A stretch of 64,000 nt of DNA. Source: Episyrphus balteatus. Lineage: Eukaryota; Arthropoda; Insecta; Diptera; Syrphidae. The stretch covers positions 45,853,181 to 45,917,180 of the forward strand of contig NC_079136.1 of assembly GCF_945859705.1 (NCBI RefSeq). Reading direction: 5' to 3'. Positions 22,359 to 32,850 of the stretch are shown piece by piece; positions within the stretch are counted from its first letter, which is position 1, and each line of letters starts with the position of its first letter. A program made the position numbers and the translations under genes. Under the pieces are notes generated by a model. The model did no database searches. It had not been told where the DNA came from and saw nothing but the letters and a program-made list of their open reading frames with translations.

Positions 22359-24164
22359 ATGGCAGGTAGAAATACAGGTGCTGTATCTAGGAATGGTTTA
22401 CCAAGTCCTTTTGTGAGATTTCCTCTCAGGACTCTTACGGAGGAGATGGAGGATAGGACATCTACAGCTGGGAGCAGTCCTAGTGCAATGTCCACTTTGA
22501 ATGGCGAAGCTCTAAGTAGGTCATTGGGTGAAAATCCGCCTATGCTATATGGGTCAGATAGACCCAGTGGCATTTCAAGTAGGGGAAGTATTCGAAGTGA
22601 ATCAAATAGGGAATTTGCTTTTCATCGAGCAACTATAGAAGAGATCGATGAAGAGAATAGCCTAGACGGCGTAGATGATGATAACGACATCATAAATCAG
22701 ATTCGAATTTTACAGATCGAGGACAGAAATGTCCGTGCTGAGATGGAAGAGAGAAATTCACATCGCGAAAAATCTCGTGAATCATTAGATTCTAATCTTG
22801 GGTCAGGGAAAAGAGCTTCTGAGAAGATTGAAAAGAAAAGTCAACTCTATGAATCCGAAGCTGACTACATTAAAAAAATAGCAGAAGAAAGTATCTCAAA
22901 TAAAATAGAATCGGCGATATCAGTGGCAGTGAGGGAATGTAATGATCGGACACTTAATATGTTTCACGATGGTATGACAAAAATGTTTACAAATGTGGAA
23001 AATAAGTTTAAAGAAATAAACAAAAAAATAAGTGAACTTGAAAACACTTCCACTTTTATAAAAGATAATGTTCCTTCTCTGTCTAAACAATCTAATAATA
23101 CTTTTACGTTCAATTCAAGTGTTAAAAATCCGATAGTTCCTCCCACTGCTAACCTATCTTTAAATACAAAACCACCAATAAGTGGAGGTAACCAAACTAA
23201 TTGTAGGGATACAGAAAACTTTAGAGATACACGAAAATTAGATGTACACAAATGGGATGTAAAGTTTGATGGGTCATCAAAATCTGTGTCTGTTGAAAGC
23301 TTCATTTTTAGAGTTGAATTCATGAAAAAGAATCATAACTTAAGCAACAAAGAATTACTTAAAAATTTTCATTATTTGTTGTCAGGTACTGCTCGGACAT
23401 GGTACTGGCAGTATCTAGAGGAAAATTATTTAGCAAATACAATCCTCAACTACGAGGATTTGAAATCGGAACTTTTAAATCAGTTTAAGAATAAAAGAAA
23501 AGATCCTGAAATCCTTCGACAAATTATGGATAGGAAGCAACTTCAACGTGAAAGCTTCGATGAATTTTATAGTGATATTAGGGGTCTCTTTTTGCAAATG
23601 CGAAATCGCCCTAATGAACAGGATTTGCTAGGGATTTTAATGCCAAACATTAAGGATAGGGTAGCAAATCTAATTTTTAGCTCTAACATAAGTACGATTC
23701 GTGATTTAAGGGAAGAATGTAGACGTGCTGAAATTCACTTAGCAACTAGAGAGAAGTTTAGAAAAAATGTTAGCGAAGTAGATTATAAAAAAACAATTTT
23801 ACAAGAAGATGAAGGGACAGGTGAAGAAAGCTTCTTTAATGGCGAAGAAGAAGAATACGATATTGCTGCTATTCAACAAAATAGATTGAATACGAATTTT
23901 AATAAAAGAGGTTCAGGTCCACCTAAACAATCCGAAAGGGAAAAACCACATTTTAGTGGAAATGACCGCAAGAAAGAGGAAGGGAATTGTAATGCAAATT
24001 GTCCTTCAAGTTTCCATACAATGACATGCTTCAGTTGTGGACAGGGAAACATATCATTTAAATGTGCATCTTGTATGGGAAAAGTACAAGTCGGAAGTGC
24101 ATCCGGGAGTCCACTTCCGACGAAAATGCAATCTCCTGCGAACCCGAGTCAAACGGAAAAATAA
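22359..24164 (+). CDS. gag: Gag polyprotein (601 aa)
   Basis: Structural protein that would assemble cytoplasmic virus-like particles and package element RNA. The first ATG of the long frame follows the T-rich leader. Residues about 40-240 are charged and probably partly coiled. Residues about 290-470 form the retrotransposon capsid/gag domain (KWDVKFDGSS, ARTWYWQYLEENY, FDEFYSDIRGLFLQ). Near the C-terminus (about 556-571) four cysteines are spaced C-x2-C-x8-C-x2-C instead of the usual CCHC knuckle. The frame is intact. Its last 27 codons overlap pol in the -1 frame, with a frameshift signal at 24077-24121. Neighbours and domain make the assignment firm; only the exact start is uncertain. Confidence 0.93.
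   Translation: MAGRNTGAVSRNGLPSPFVRFPLRTLTEEMEDRTSTAGSSPSAMSTLNGEALSRSLGENPPMLYGSDRPSGISSRGSIRSESNREFAFHRATIEEIDEENSLDGVDDDNDIINQIRILQIEDRNVRAEMEERNSHREKSRESLDSNLGSGKRASEKIEKKSQLYESEADYIKKIAEESISNKIESAISVAVRECNDRTLNMFHDGMTKMFTNVENKFKEINKKISELENTSTFIKDNVPSLSKQSNNTFTFNSSVKNPIVPPTANLSLNTKPPISGGNQTNCRDTENFRDTRKLDVHKWDVKFDGSSKSVSVESFIFRVEFMKKNHNLSNKELLKNFHYLLSGTARTWYWQYLEENYLANTILNYEDLKSELLNQFKNKRKDPEILRQIMDRKQLQRESFDEFYSDIRGLFLQMRNRPNEQDLLGILMPNIKDRVANLIFSSNISTIRDLREECRRAEIHLATREKFRKNVSEVDYKKTILQEDEGTGEESFFNGEEEEYDIAAIQQNRLNTNFNKRGSGPPKQSEREKPHFSGNDRKKEEGNCNANCPSSFHTMTCFSCGQGNISFKCASCMGKVQVGSASGSPLPTKMQSPANPSQTEK
24077..24121 (+). promoter_or_regulatory. -1 programmed ribosomal frameshift signal
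   Basis: In the gag frame the heptamer G-GGA-AAA (24077-24083) is a canonical X-XXY-YYZ slippery site. After a 6-nt spacer (GTACAA) comes a perfect 10-bp stem, GTCGGAAGTG (24090-24099) with CACTTCCGAC (24112-24121), around a 12-nt loop. Slipping back one base joins gag to the pol frame without a stop. Position, frame and spacing all agree with known retroelement signals. Confidence 0.88.
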
Positions 24165-25193
24165 ATATATTAAGAAGAATAACCAATGAAAATGAAATTG
24201 AACCAAAACCTGAAATACTACCTGTAAAATCGCTTCACCAACGGCTTCTTGATTATCAAGAAGCTAGAAAACGTATCTTTGGTGAGGAGATAGAACAGGT
24301 AACAAAAAAATCTAAAAATTATAAGAAGATTGAAAAATTAAGGGAGAAGTGTGCAATATTGAGGTTACATAAAAAGAGAATCGAATCATCGATTATAACA
24401 AATACAGACGACAATAGACCATATACAAAAGTACATATTGATGGAGAAGAGATGCTCGGTCTTTTAGACAGCGGAGCATCTGTTAGTTGTTTAGGGATTT
24501 GTGCAATAGATTTCTTAAGAAATCATAATATAGAAATCATAAAAATGAACATTGGGATAAAAACAGCTGATGGTAAAAATCAACAGATCTTAGGTAGATT
24601 CAAAACTAAAGTCTCCTGGGGAAATAAAACTGAAGAATTAGATATTTATGTCGTGCCAGGTCTTCAGCAAAAGTTATACTTGGGAGTAGACTTTTGGAGA
24701 GCTTTCAAGGTAGCTCCGAATATTGTGAGTGCTCTAGACATTCCATCACCGATGGTAGGACCGGATACTGATCCTGTACGGGATCTTTCACCAACACAAA
24801 TTGGAGATCTAGAGCGGGTCAAGCAGCTGTTTCCTTCGTTTGCAGTGTTGGGATTGGGGAAAACTCATCTCGAAGAACACGTAATAGAAATGGAAGATGA
24901 TATACCCATAAAACAGCGGCATTACCCAATCTCACCTGTGATACAGAAGTTGATGTACGCGGAACTTGACCGGATGCTCGAACTCGGAGTCATAGAAGTA
25001 AGCAATAGTGCATATAGTTCTCCAGTTGTGCTGGTGAGAAAACCTGGGAAGAACAGACTTTGCTTAGATTCACGTAAAGTGAACGCGGCTACAAAAAAGT
25101 TTGCATATCCGCTACCACATATCGAAGGTATTATAAGCCGCCTGCAAGATACACATTTTATATCCAGCATTGACTTAAAGGATGCTTTCTGGC
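24083..25193 (+). pseudogene. pol: Pol, first part: protease and N-terminal RT
   Basis: Expressed by the -1 shift; an ATG at 24062 also exists in this frame. A basic linker precedes the aspartic protease, whose active site LLDSGAS is at about residues 134-140 counted from 24062. RT blocks follow (VIEVSNSAYSSPVVLVRK, LDSRKVNAA, SSIDLKDAFW). RT breaks at 25194, where a hAT MITE is inserted. The frame runs 17 bases into the MITE and stops at 25208-25210, so this copy could make protease but no functional RT. The rest of pol resumes in the same frame after 25657. Confidence 0.93.
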
Positions 25194-25656
25194 CAGAGAT
25201 GGCAGAGTAGATTACGTCAGGTAATCTACTCGGTTAACTACGCGTAGTTAATCGAATAAACTACTCGCTTGATTTGTTTCATGTACTACCTACATTTGCT
25301 ACGTGCAATAACTACATAAAAAACGTTATATTTCAAAAATATTAAAAAATAAATAGCTGTGTTTTCGTGAGAATTTGGTTTCGTAAAGTAAAACCTTTTC
25401 AAAGAAACCACCCCAAGTCCATCTGGTTTCAAATATTCTATTCAAATTTACACTATCACAGCTATGTATTTCGATTTGAATAAGACTTTGACAATTTGGT
25501 GGTAAAATTGGCATTTCAAACTACATTTTGACGTCTAGCGCTACGTCTGCTACATTTAATTACGTTAACTACATTAAACTACGTTAACTACCTCATTTAT
25601 GTAGTAGACGTAACAAATGTAGGAAATCAAAAAAAATCCAATTTTTGCCATCTCTG
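25194..25656. mobile_element. 463-bp hAT MITE inserted in RT
   Basis: The ends are perfect inverted CAGAGATGGCA. An exact 8-bp duplication TTTCTGGC lies at 25186-25193 and 25657-25664, as for hAT elements. It contains palindromes such as TTAACTACGCGTAGTTAA near 25233-25250 and many TACGT/GTAGTT motifs. It has no coding capacity. Insert plus duplication is 471 bp, a multiple of three, so the pol frame is kept across it, but in-frame stops inside block translation. Confidence 0.93.
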
Positions 25657-27907
25657 TTTCTGGCAGATTCCACTGGAGGCCAAGTCAAGGGAGAAGACAG
25701 CTTTCACAGTCCCTGGACGACCATTGTACCAGTTTACGGTTATGCCGTTTGGACTGTGCAATGCCGCTCAGAGAATGTGCAAGCTGATGGACAAAGTCAT
25801 TCCCGGTCATATGAGGGAGAATGTCTTTGTTTATCTGGATGACCTTTTGATCTGTTCACCAGACTTTGAATCTCACATTAAAGCACTAGAGGAGGTAGCA
25901 AAATGTTTGCGTGACGCTGGTCTCACTATTAACGTGGAGAAAAGCAAATTCTGCTTCAAGGAGATTAAGTACCTTGGTTATTTCATCGGTGATGGATGTC
26001 TTAGAACTGATCCGGACAAAGTCTCAGCGGTGAAAGACTTCCCAATTCCAAAGACTTCCAAGCAGCTCCGTCGGTTCCTGGGAATGACAGGCTGGTATAG
26101 AAGGTTCATACCAAATTTTGCGACCATTTCAGCTCCAATGACCGATTGTCTTAAGCAAGGCAAAGCTTTCTTCATGACAGACGAAGCGGTCAAGGCCTTC
26201 GAGGAGCTGAAAAACAAGTTGGTAACTGCGCCAATTTTAATAAACCCGGACTTCTCGAAACACTTTTACATTCAGTGTGATGCATCGACTTCAGGTGTAG
26301 GGAGTGTTCTTTTCCAGAAAGATGCTGAGGAGAACGAACGACCCATAGCATTCATCTCTCAAAAACTGAATTCCGCCCAAAGGAATTACACAGTGACTGA
26401 ACTTGAATGCTATGCGGCCGTTCTGTCGGTAAAGAAGTTCAGGGCATATATTGAGGGATTACCATTCACAATAATCACGGATCATGCTAGTTTGAAATGG
26501 TTAATGACCCAAAAGGATCTGTCTGGAAGATTGGCCAGATGGAGTTTCAAACTGCAGGGTTTCGTTTTTAAAATCGAACACCGAAAAGGGGTCCTCAATG
26601 TAGTCCCTGATACTCTCTCACGAATCCATATGGAAGAGCTCAATCCCGAAATAGAAATGCAGGAAGTTGATCTCAGTTCTCCATATTTCTGTTCTCAGGA
26701 GTATGAGGAGCTGAAGAAGACAGTGGCGGAAAACAAAGAAAGATTGCCTGATGTATGTGTTTCGGAAGGTTTCGTTTACAAACGGACAGACATAAGAACC
26801 GGTGACGAGCTTCAAGAAGACAGAGCCTGGAAACTCTGGGTTCCGAAGGAGTTGCATGGAAACCTTTTGGAGGCGGCTCATAATTCACCAGCTGCAGGAC
26901 ATGGAGGAATCCATAAGACCTTGGCAAAACTGCGACAAAAATATTTTTGGCCAAACATGACCACCGACGTGCGGGAACACGTAAGTTCATGCGAAATTTG
27001 TAAGTGCAATAAACCTCTAACTGTGATATCACGACCTCCAATGGGTAACCAAGTCGTGACTGAAAAACCTTTTCAAAGGTTATACATAGATTTTTTAGGA
27101 CCGTATCCTAAGACAAAATCAGGAAATACTCATATATTCATTTGTTTAGACCACTTTAGTAAATTCGTGTTTCTAAAACCCATAAGAAAAGCTACTTCAG
27201 CAACCATAGTGCAATATTTAGAAGAGAGTATATTCCATATTTTCGGTGTACCAGAGTACATACATTCGGACAATGGAAAACAGTTTGTATCTGAACTGTT
27301 TTCCAGCTTTCTCAAAAGATATGGGGTTAAACACATCAAAACTGCATTTTATTCGCCTCAAGCGAATGCATCCGAACGAGTAAATCGTTCAGTTTTAGCA
27401 AAAATAAGATCCTATTTGGAAACCGATCAAAGAAACTGGGATATGCATGCAAGCAGTGCAGCATTTTCTTTACGAAGCGTAATCCATGATTCCATTTCAT
27501 TTGAACCATACTACGCGGTTTTCGGTTCACAAATGGTACAGCATGGAGGATCTTATGAACTTTTGCGAAAACTAAACGCGTTAAAAGATGGCAATATAGC
27601 TATAAGCAACACTAACGATAAACTAGAATTAATAAGAAAAAAGATTTTTGAAAATTTAAAGCTAGCACATGAAAAAACCACAAAAACCTATAACACACGA
27701 AGTAGGGACATAAAATACCAAGTAGGTCAAATTGTGTATAGGAGAAACTTCAAGCAAAGTAGTTTAGCAGACCACTACAATGCGAAATTGGGACCAAAAT
27801 TTCTGAAGTCCATTGTTTTAAAAACAATTGGGAATTCTCTATATGAACTAGGTAATCTCAGAGGAGAAAAAGTAGGAACGTTCCATGCTAAGGATCTTCA
27901 TACTTAA
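25657..27907 (+). pseudogene. pol: Pol, second part: RT catalytic, RNase H, integrase
   Basis: The downstream part of the interrupted pol gene, open from the MITE junction to the stop at 27905-27907. Counting from the ATG at 25724: RT catalytic YLDD at 37-40; RNase H with CDAST (D186), TELE (about 225-227), TDHAS (D253) and PDTLS (D296); integrase zinc-binding HHCC region (about 386-427, ending CEICKC); integrase core D456 (YIDFLGP), D516 (HSDNGKQF) and E551 (ASERVNR), that is DD35E. All catalytic residues are present. Separated from its N-terminal RT half by the MITE, it cannot give a working polymerase as it stands. Confidence 0.93.
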
Positions 27908-28296
27908 ATCTTCAAAAATCCTGACAATCTGTACTGCTAAGTCAAACCTATGTGATTAATTTTTGTGATATACTATTCACTCTGACAAACCTACTTCTGT
28001 CAAAACCTTTACTTTTGGAAAAACCTATTTCTGTGATTAAACTGTGATATAAAACCGTGATAAACTTCTGTGATATTTTTAGTTTTTAAGAGAAAGATTT
28101 ATTTAGTATTTATTTAGTATCAGAGATTTATATTTTTATTTATTTACTTATTTATCTTAACATAGTTTTATTTTTTTTATTTTCCTTTAACTTTAATGTG
28201 CAATATAGTTTTAAGGGCATTATTTTATTGATATGCAAAAGAATCTGTGATACTAAGAAAATTTTAAATACATCTTTCATCTGTGATATCCACGTC
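27908..28296 (+). other. Post-pol region with TCTGTGATA repeats
   Basis: No env-like ORF. The phrase (T)CTGTGAT(A/T) occurs about seven times between 27945 and 28290, and twice more in each LTR (around 18317-18371 in the 5' LTR). It may be a cis-acting RNA or DNA motif of the element; function unknown. Confidence 0.6.
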
Positions 28297-29320
28297 TCAA
28301 GTAGCACACTTGTGTATAAATTGGTGTAAATTCATTAATTTTGGTGTAAAATTGAGAAAATTGAAAAAATATGGTGTATTTCTCAAAATTAGTGGTATAA
28401 AAATTATACCACTGTCTTTTCTGTACAAAATTTCAACATTTTTTTAAGATTCCGTGCAAAAAATACACCGATATTCAGTTGTTTTTATAATATACCATTA
28501 ATGGTGCATAAAATTATTTGATTCTGAAATCAACCAAAACGGTTTATTTTGTACATTCTGTTTGGTGTAGGAAGCACACCCTGTGGACATAAAATTCACC
28601 AAAATGCATATGTGGGAGACGCCATATTTTTCAATGGACGCCATTTAAAAATAGAAGACAGCGATTAATTATTTTATTAAAATAGTATATTTATCGACCT
28701 AATAGTCCCGCATTCTTAGTTTTTTCGATTCATTATAAAATAACTTTTCTTAAAAAAATGTAAAACAACACAAAAATTATAATTTTTGAAAAATGGATTC
28801 TTGAAATCGAAAAAAAAATCATTAATTCACTGACATTTTTGAGGCGCTCGATTTTTAGAGGGGGTAGCATCTAAAATTAGTAGATAGAATGTGTTTCGTT
28901 TTTAAATTTGGCAAACAAAATCATATTTAACCATTGGTTTCTTATGGCAATATTATGAAAGTGAATAAAAATTCATTTTCATTTATTTCATAAGAAATGG
29001 TGTGAATTAGAATTCATCAAACTGTTAGAGATAAAAAATAAACTTTGGTTCAAATTTTAAATCAGAATAATTTAAATGGTGTATTTTATCCAAAGATTTA
29101 TTGTGTATTTTTCAATTTCAAAGGGATAATTTTCACCAAAAACAGATCATTTAATATACCACTAGTGACATTTATACACCAAAATCGGTATATTTTTTTA
29201 ACCACCGGAGTTTATTTTATACGAGAAAATGGTGTATTTTTTATATTCAAAATGCATATCACGAAAGTGCAAAAAATACACCAAATATTTTGGTGTATCT
29301 TAGACTTTTGTGCTACTTGA
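28297..29320. mobile_element. 1-kb TIR element between pol and 3' LTR
   Basis: The ends are inverted TCAAGTAGCACA. The sequence contains many GGTGTA and TACACC motifs in both orientations, some as hairpins (for example GTGGTATAA with its complement near 28392-28410). No clear target duplication is seen, only ACGTC near both ends (28293 and 29325). No ORF looks real. It may be an inserted non-autonomous DNA element, or part of the family's own 3' region. Confidence 0.6.
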
Positions 29321-29369
29321 GGTAACGTCCCTTTTATGTAAACTTTAACGTTCGGACTAACGTCCTCCA

Positions 29370-29370
<1 letters not shown>

Positions 29371-29413
<43 letters not shown>
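29371..29413. repeat. A43 homopolymer
   Basis: A run of 43 adenines lies 198 bp before the 3' LTR. It could be the poly(A) tail of a captured retrotransposed transcript or an expanded polypurine tract. Confidence 0.95.
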
Positions 29414-29416
<3 letters not shown>

Positions 29417-29611
29417 CGAAACACAGTATAAGCACAATCATGTATCTTAATAAAAGCCCGGCTGTAACAGTAGAGCATTAGTTCAGGGCGGGGCTCTTGC
29501 CACACGTTTGACGAGAAATAATTTGTTGAAAATCGCATATACATACAACCAGCACCACTCCTTTTTACGACGCTTTTGACCTCACGACCACTCAGCCAAA
29601 ATCGTCGAGCT

Positions 29612-32600
29612 TGTAACGTGAGCCAGTTGTATGTTGAGAAAAAAAAAAAAAAAAAGCATTTCATTCTTAAACCTAACTTTAAACCTAACATGCAATCAAC
29701 AAACTACCACTACTTTAATAAAAATATAATAATAAATAATAATAATAAAATTAATAAAATCATCTTAAAATAAAATCTAAACTACAATCTATCTACCATT
29801 CATACATAGTGGGAGGGAGGAGGTGATCATACACCACCCCCTCAACCTCGATTCATATTTTTGGATCCATATTCCATCTTCCACTTGTGGGTGCATATCA
29901 TCCACAATATTTTTTTGGAGTGTATCTTGTACATCCCATAATGCATACAAGATATATCCCCCAGATAGTGGAAAAGCAGTGCTGGATAGTTCGCACTACA
30001 ACAGGTAGTGGCGAATCAAATTTGCAAATTTGCCTTTGTTGTTTTTATCTCCATCTATCTGGGGCACTAAGTCTTTCGTTATTCCATTTATGTATTCATT
30101 ATCATTCTCTTATATAATATAGTAAATCTAAAAGAAAAAAAAAAGGTCATTAAAAAAGAAAATAAAAAAGAAATAAATACCAAAAATAAAACTTACCAAT
30201 TATGCCATCCATTCGCCACCACGTTTAGTTTTGTTTTCATAATTTACATAAAATAGTTTGACATTTCTTAATAACACTCTATCTGTCTCTTTCTTAAAGG
30301 AGAGAAAAGAGTACAGATAGAAATTATGTAATTTAAGTCGGCCATTTCTTTTTGCGGCGAATTCAAAAAGAAAGGAAAGTACCAAAGGATGTAGTAGAAT
30401 TATTTATAGGAAGTTAAGATCGTAGCCGGAAATACGAATTCTAGTGTCGGTTACACTTTGAAAACAGGGAAAGAAGTAGTAAAAGCAATAAATAGTATTT
30501 TAGAATGTTTTAGGATTATAAGATGCAATATTTATACTGTGATACTAGTTTATAAGATAGGAATATACTTATAATCTGTGATATTAGTCATAAGGCAACC
30601 AAATATAGTACAAACAGTACAATAGTAGTGAATACTTGTTATATGTATAAGGGTAATACGTTACCCATATTAGGCTTGTAAGTACAAAAGAGTGAAGAGT
30701 ACGAATGTTAATACCAGTAACTATGTCCAGCTACCCTACGGTTAAAGCTTATGTATCTCATAAAACAAAGAATTTTAGAAGTATATTGGGGGTCTTTGTT
30801 TAAGGGTTTAGACAAAGGGTAGTCATATGACCAAGAAATCTCAGTCAGATCAGTGTGAATCTTGTCGCAGAATTTTTGATTAGCAGTTGAAGAAAGTTTC
30901 ACGAAGTTTTAAACCAATTTAGATTTTTTTTATTTTTAAAATAAAATCAAAGTTAAGACTGAAAAAGTGAAAAATTACAACAAATAATAAAATAAAAAAA
31001 ATTCTAAGAGACAAATAAACTTAAAATTACAAGAAAAGTGAATTAAGTGAGATTTCGTTAATAAAGCTGCAAAGCCCCATTAAGCAGTAAAGGATTTCTT
31101 TTTAAGATTCAAAAAAAAAATAAGCAGAGGTATGTAGCTTCACCAGGCATAGATTGTGGTGACTTTATCTTGAACATTTTTTTTACATTCGTGTATAGGT
31201 ACTCATTTGTAGTCCTGGGGCTACGAAATTCAAGGTGGACACAAAGGTGCCTCTGCCCCCTTTTTTATCAAGACCATAGATGTCCTGTATGAAGGTTGTC
31301 TGACAAAAGGAAAAGGAAGCCATTCAGTACAGGAATCCATGTCAAACGAGGGATCTTATAGATTATTAAATCTAGACGGGGACATTAGGATCTAAAAGGA
31401 GCTAGAAGCTGCGAAAGTTTAAACAAATAAAACGAAGAAAGAAAGAAATAAGTGACTAAAGAAAGAACTAAAGAGAACAAAAAAAAAAATAGAAAGAAGT
31501 GAATTAAAGATATATATATAAATTTGAATAAAAAAAAAAAAAAAAAAAAAGAATATCAAAGAAAGGTTCAAAAATTAAAGTAAAATTAGATTTTTTTAGT
31601 AAAGTAATTTTAAAAGTAATTTTAAAAATATAGAAAAGAAAAAGAGTGAAAAGCTTATCTGCATTTGAAATACAAGTATTAGTATCGGTAAGAACAAAAA
31701 AAAAATAAATTCAGTGATTTTAAAACGACGTTCCTGATACGTGCTGCCGGCAGGACTTCGAGGGACGTGTAAAAACGTGAGTAAACCAAAGATTTACATA
31801 TATATACATATATATATATTTGTCTGGGACGACAAAGAATTCCCCAGATCCAACCTAAAATTACATATATATATATACTTATTATTAAGTGCAGATTTTT
31901 TTGCTTCTATAACTATATTAAATTTTGATAATTTTTTTTTCTTTAAATTGAATTTTTATGATTTTTATGAATATACTGATGAAACATCAAATATTAAAAA
32001 TTTTTGAACTTTCAAACAAATGAAAATCTTTCATTGCTACCAGAATTTGGTGGTTATATTTTAATGATTTTAACAGCAGGATGATTTGCTAAAATTCGAA
32101 GCATTTGGTGTGTGAAGGGTCTTTGTCAGACCACCTAAAAGGAATGGACTAGAACGAGAACATGACATAAGATATATTTTTTTAGCTGGTAAGCAATATA
32201 GGGGCTATCTTCCACAACATGGGCCAAGGAAGATAGCGAAGGATATGTTTTCGAACATATGGGAGGGATGGCCAAGCGGATGCCAACAACACCGGGCAAA
32301 CCTTCATGGTTCCAGCGAACCATTATCTTGAGGAGACGATGGATATAGGTGTTAGAATATTTTTATCTTGATAAACAGATAAAAATATATTTAGATTAGG
32401 TTAGGATAGCTTGTATTAAGGGGGGTTAATTTTACTAATATATTCTATTGGTAATTTCATATTTTAAAATTAATTTTATAGTTAGTTATAAGATATAGTT
32501 TATCTAAATTCAAGATAGATATTATTTTCTTTCATCATTTATCCATCCTTTCGTCAAGGTAATGGCATAGGCAATGTGCAGTATGTTCCTTTTTATTTAT

Positions 32601-32846
32601 TTCTTTTCTCCTATCGTCCGAACAAAGTCCGTCTGATTAAAATTATAGATCTTTAGTTTTCTCCTTCTTCTTTTTAAATTTTTTTTATATACAATCGGCA
32701 TGATTTTTTTGAGAGTGAGCCTAGAGTGTGAGTAAAGGACAAGAACCACCCCGTCCGACGAGCCTTAGCCGTGCCCGAGACAAGCATGCCGCCGTCCTTT
32801 AACGAAGCACAATATCGCCCCTATGGCCAAAACCTAGCTCATTTCA
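29612..32846 (+). repeat. 3' LTR (3235 bp)
   Basis: Starts TGTAACGTGAGCC and ends CATTTCA, followed by the AACA duplication. It lacks the MITE of the 5' LTR and so preserves the family's native LTR length. The bases just before it (GCCAAAATCGTCGAGCT) are not purine-rich, which is odd because a polypurine tract should lie there. Confidence 0.95.
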
Positions 32847-32850
32847 AACA

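Larger units (their letters stand above)
17396..32846 (+). mobile_element. Ty3/gypsy LTR retrotransposon, complete but broken in pol
   Basis: A 15.45-kb element with LTR, tRNA-Lys primer site, gag, frameshift signal, protease-RT-RNaseH-integrase and LTR. AACA is duplicated at both ends. Three smaller elements lie inside: a TA-flanked MITE in the 5' LTR, a hAT MITE in RT, and a 1-kb TIR element after pol. Apart from the MITE, the two LTRs differ in the parts I compared only by homopolymer lengths and a few bases (for example A20356 versus G32338), so the insertion is young. The integrase region (SGNTHIF, QANASERVNRS) and very long LTRs recall the Osvaldo/Ulysses type of fly elements; that is inference from memory. 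No env ORF is present. Confidence 0.95.

Noticed and set aside
27908..29611. An env gene after pol
   Set aside because: No ORF of useful length, signal peptide or membrane anchor is present; most of the space is a TIR element.
29212..29691. 159-codon minus-strand ORF with a poly-Phe stretch
   Set aside because: It is produced by the A43 homopolymer and crosses the LTR boundary.
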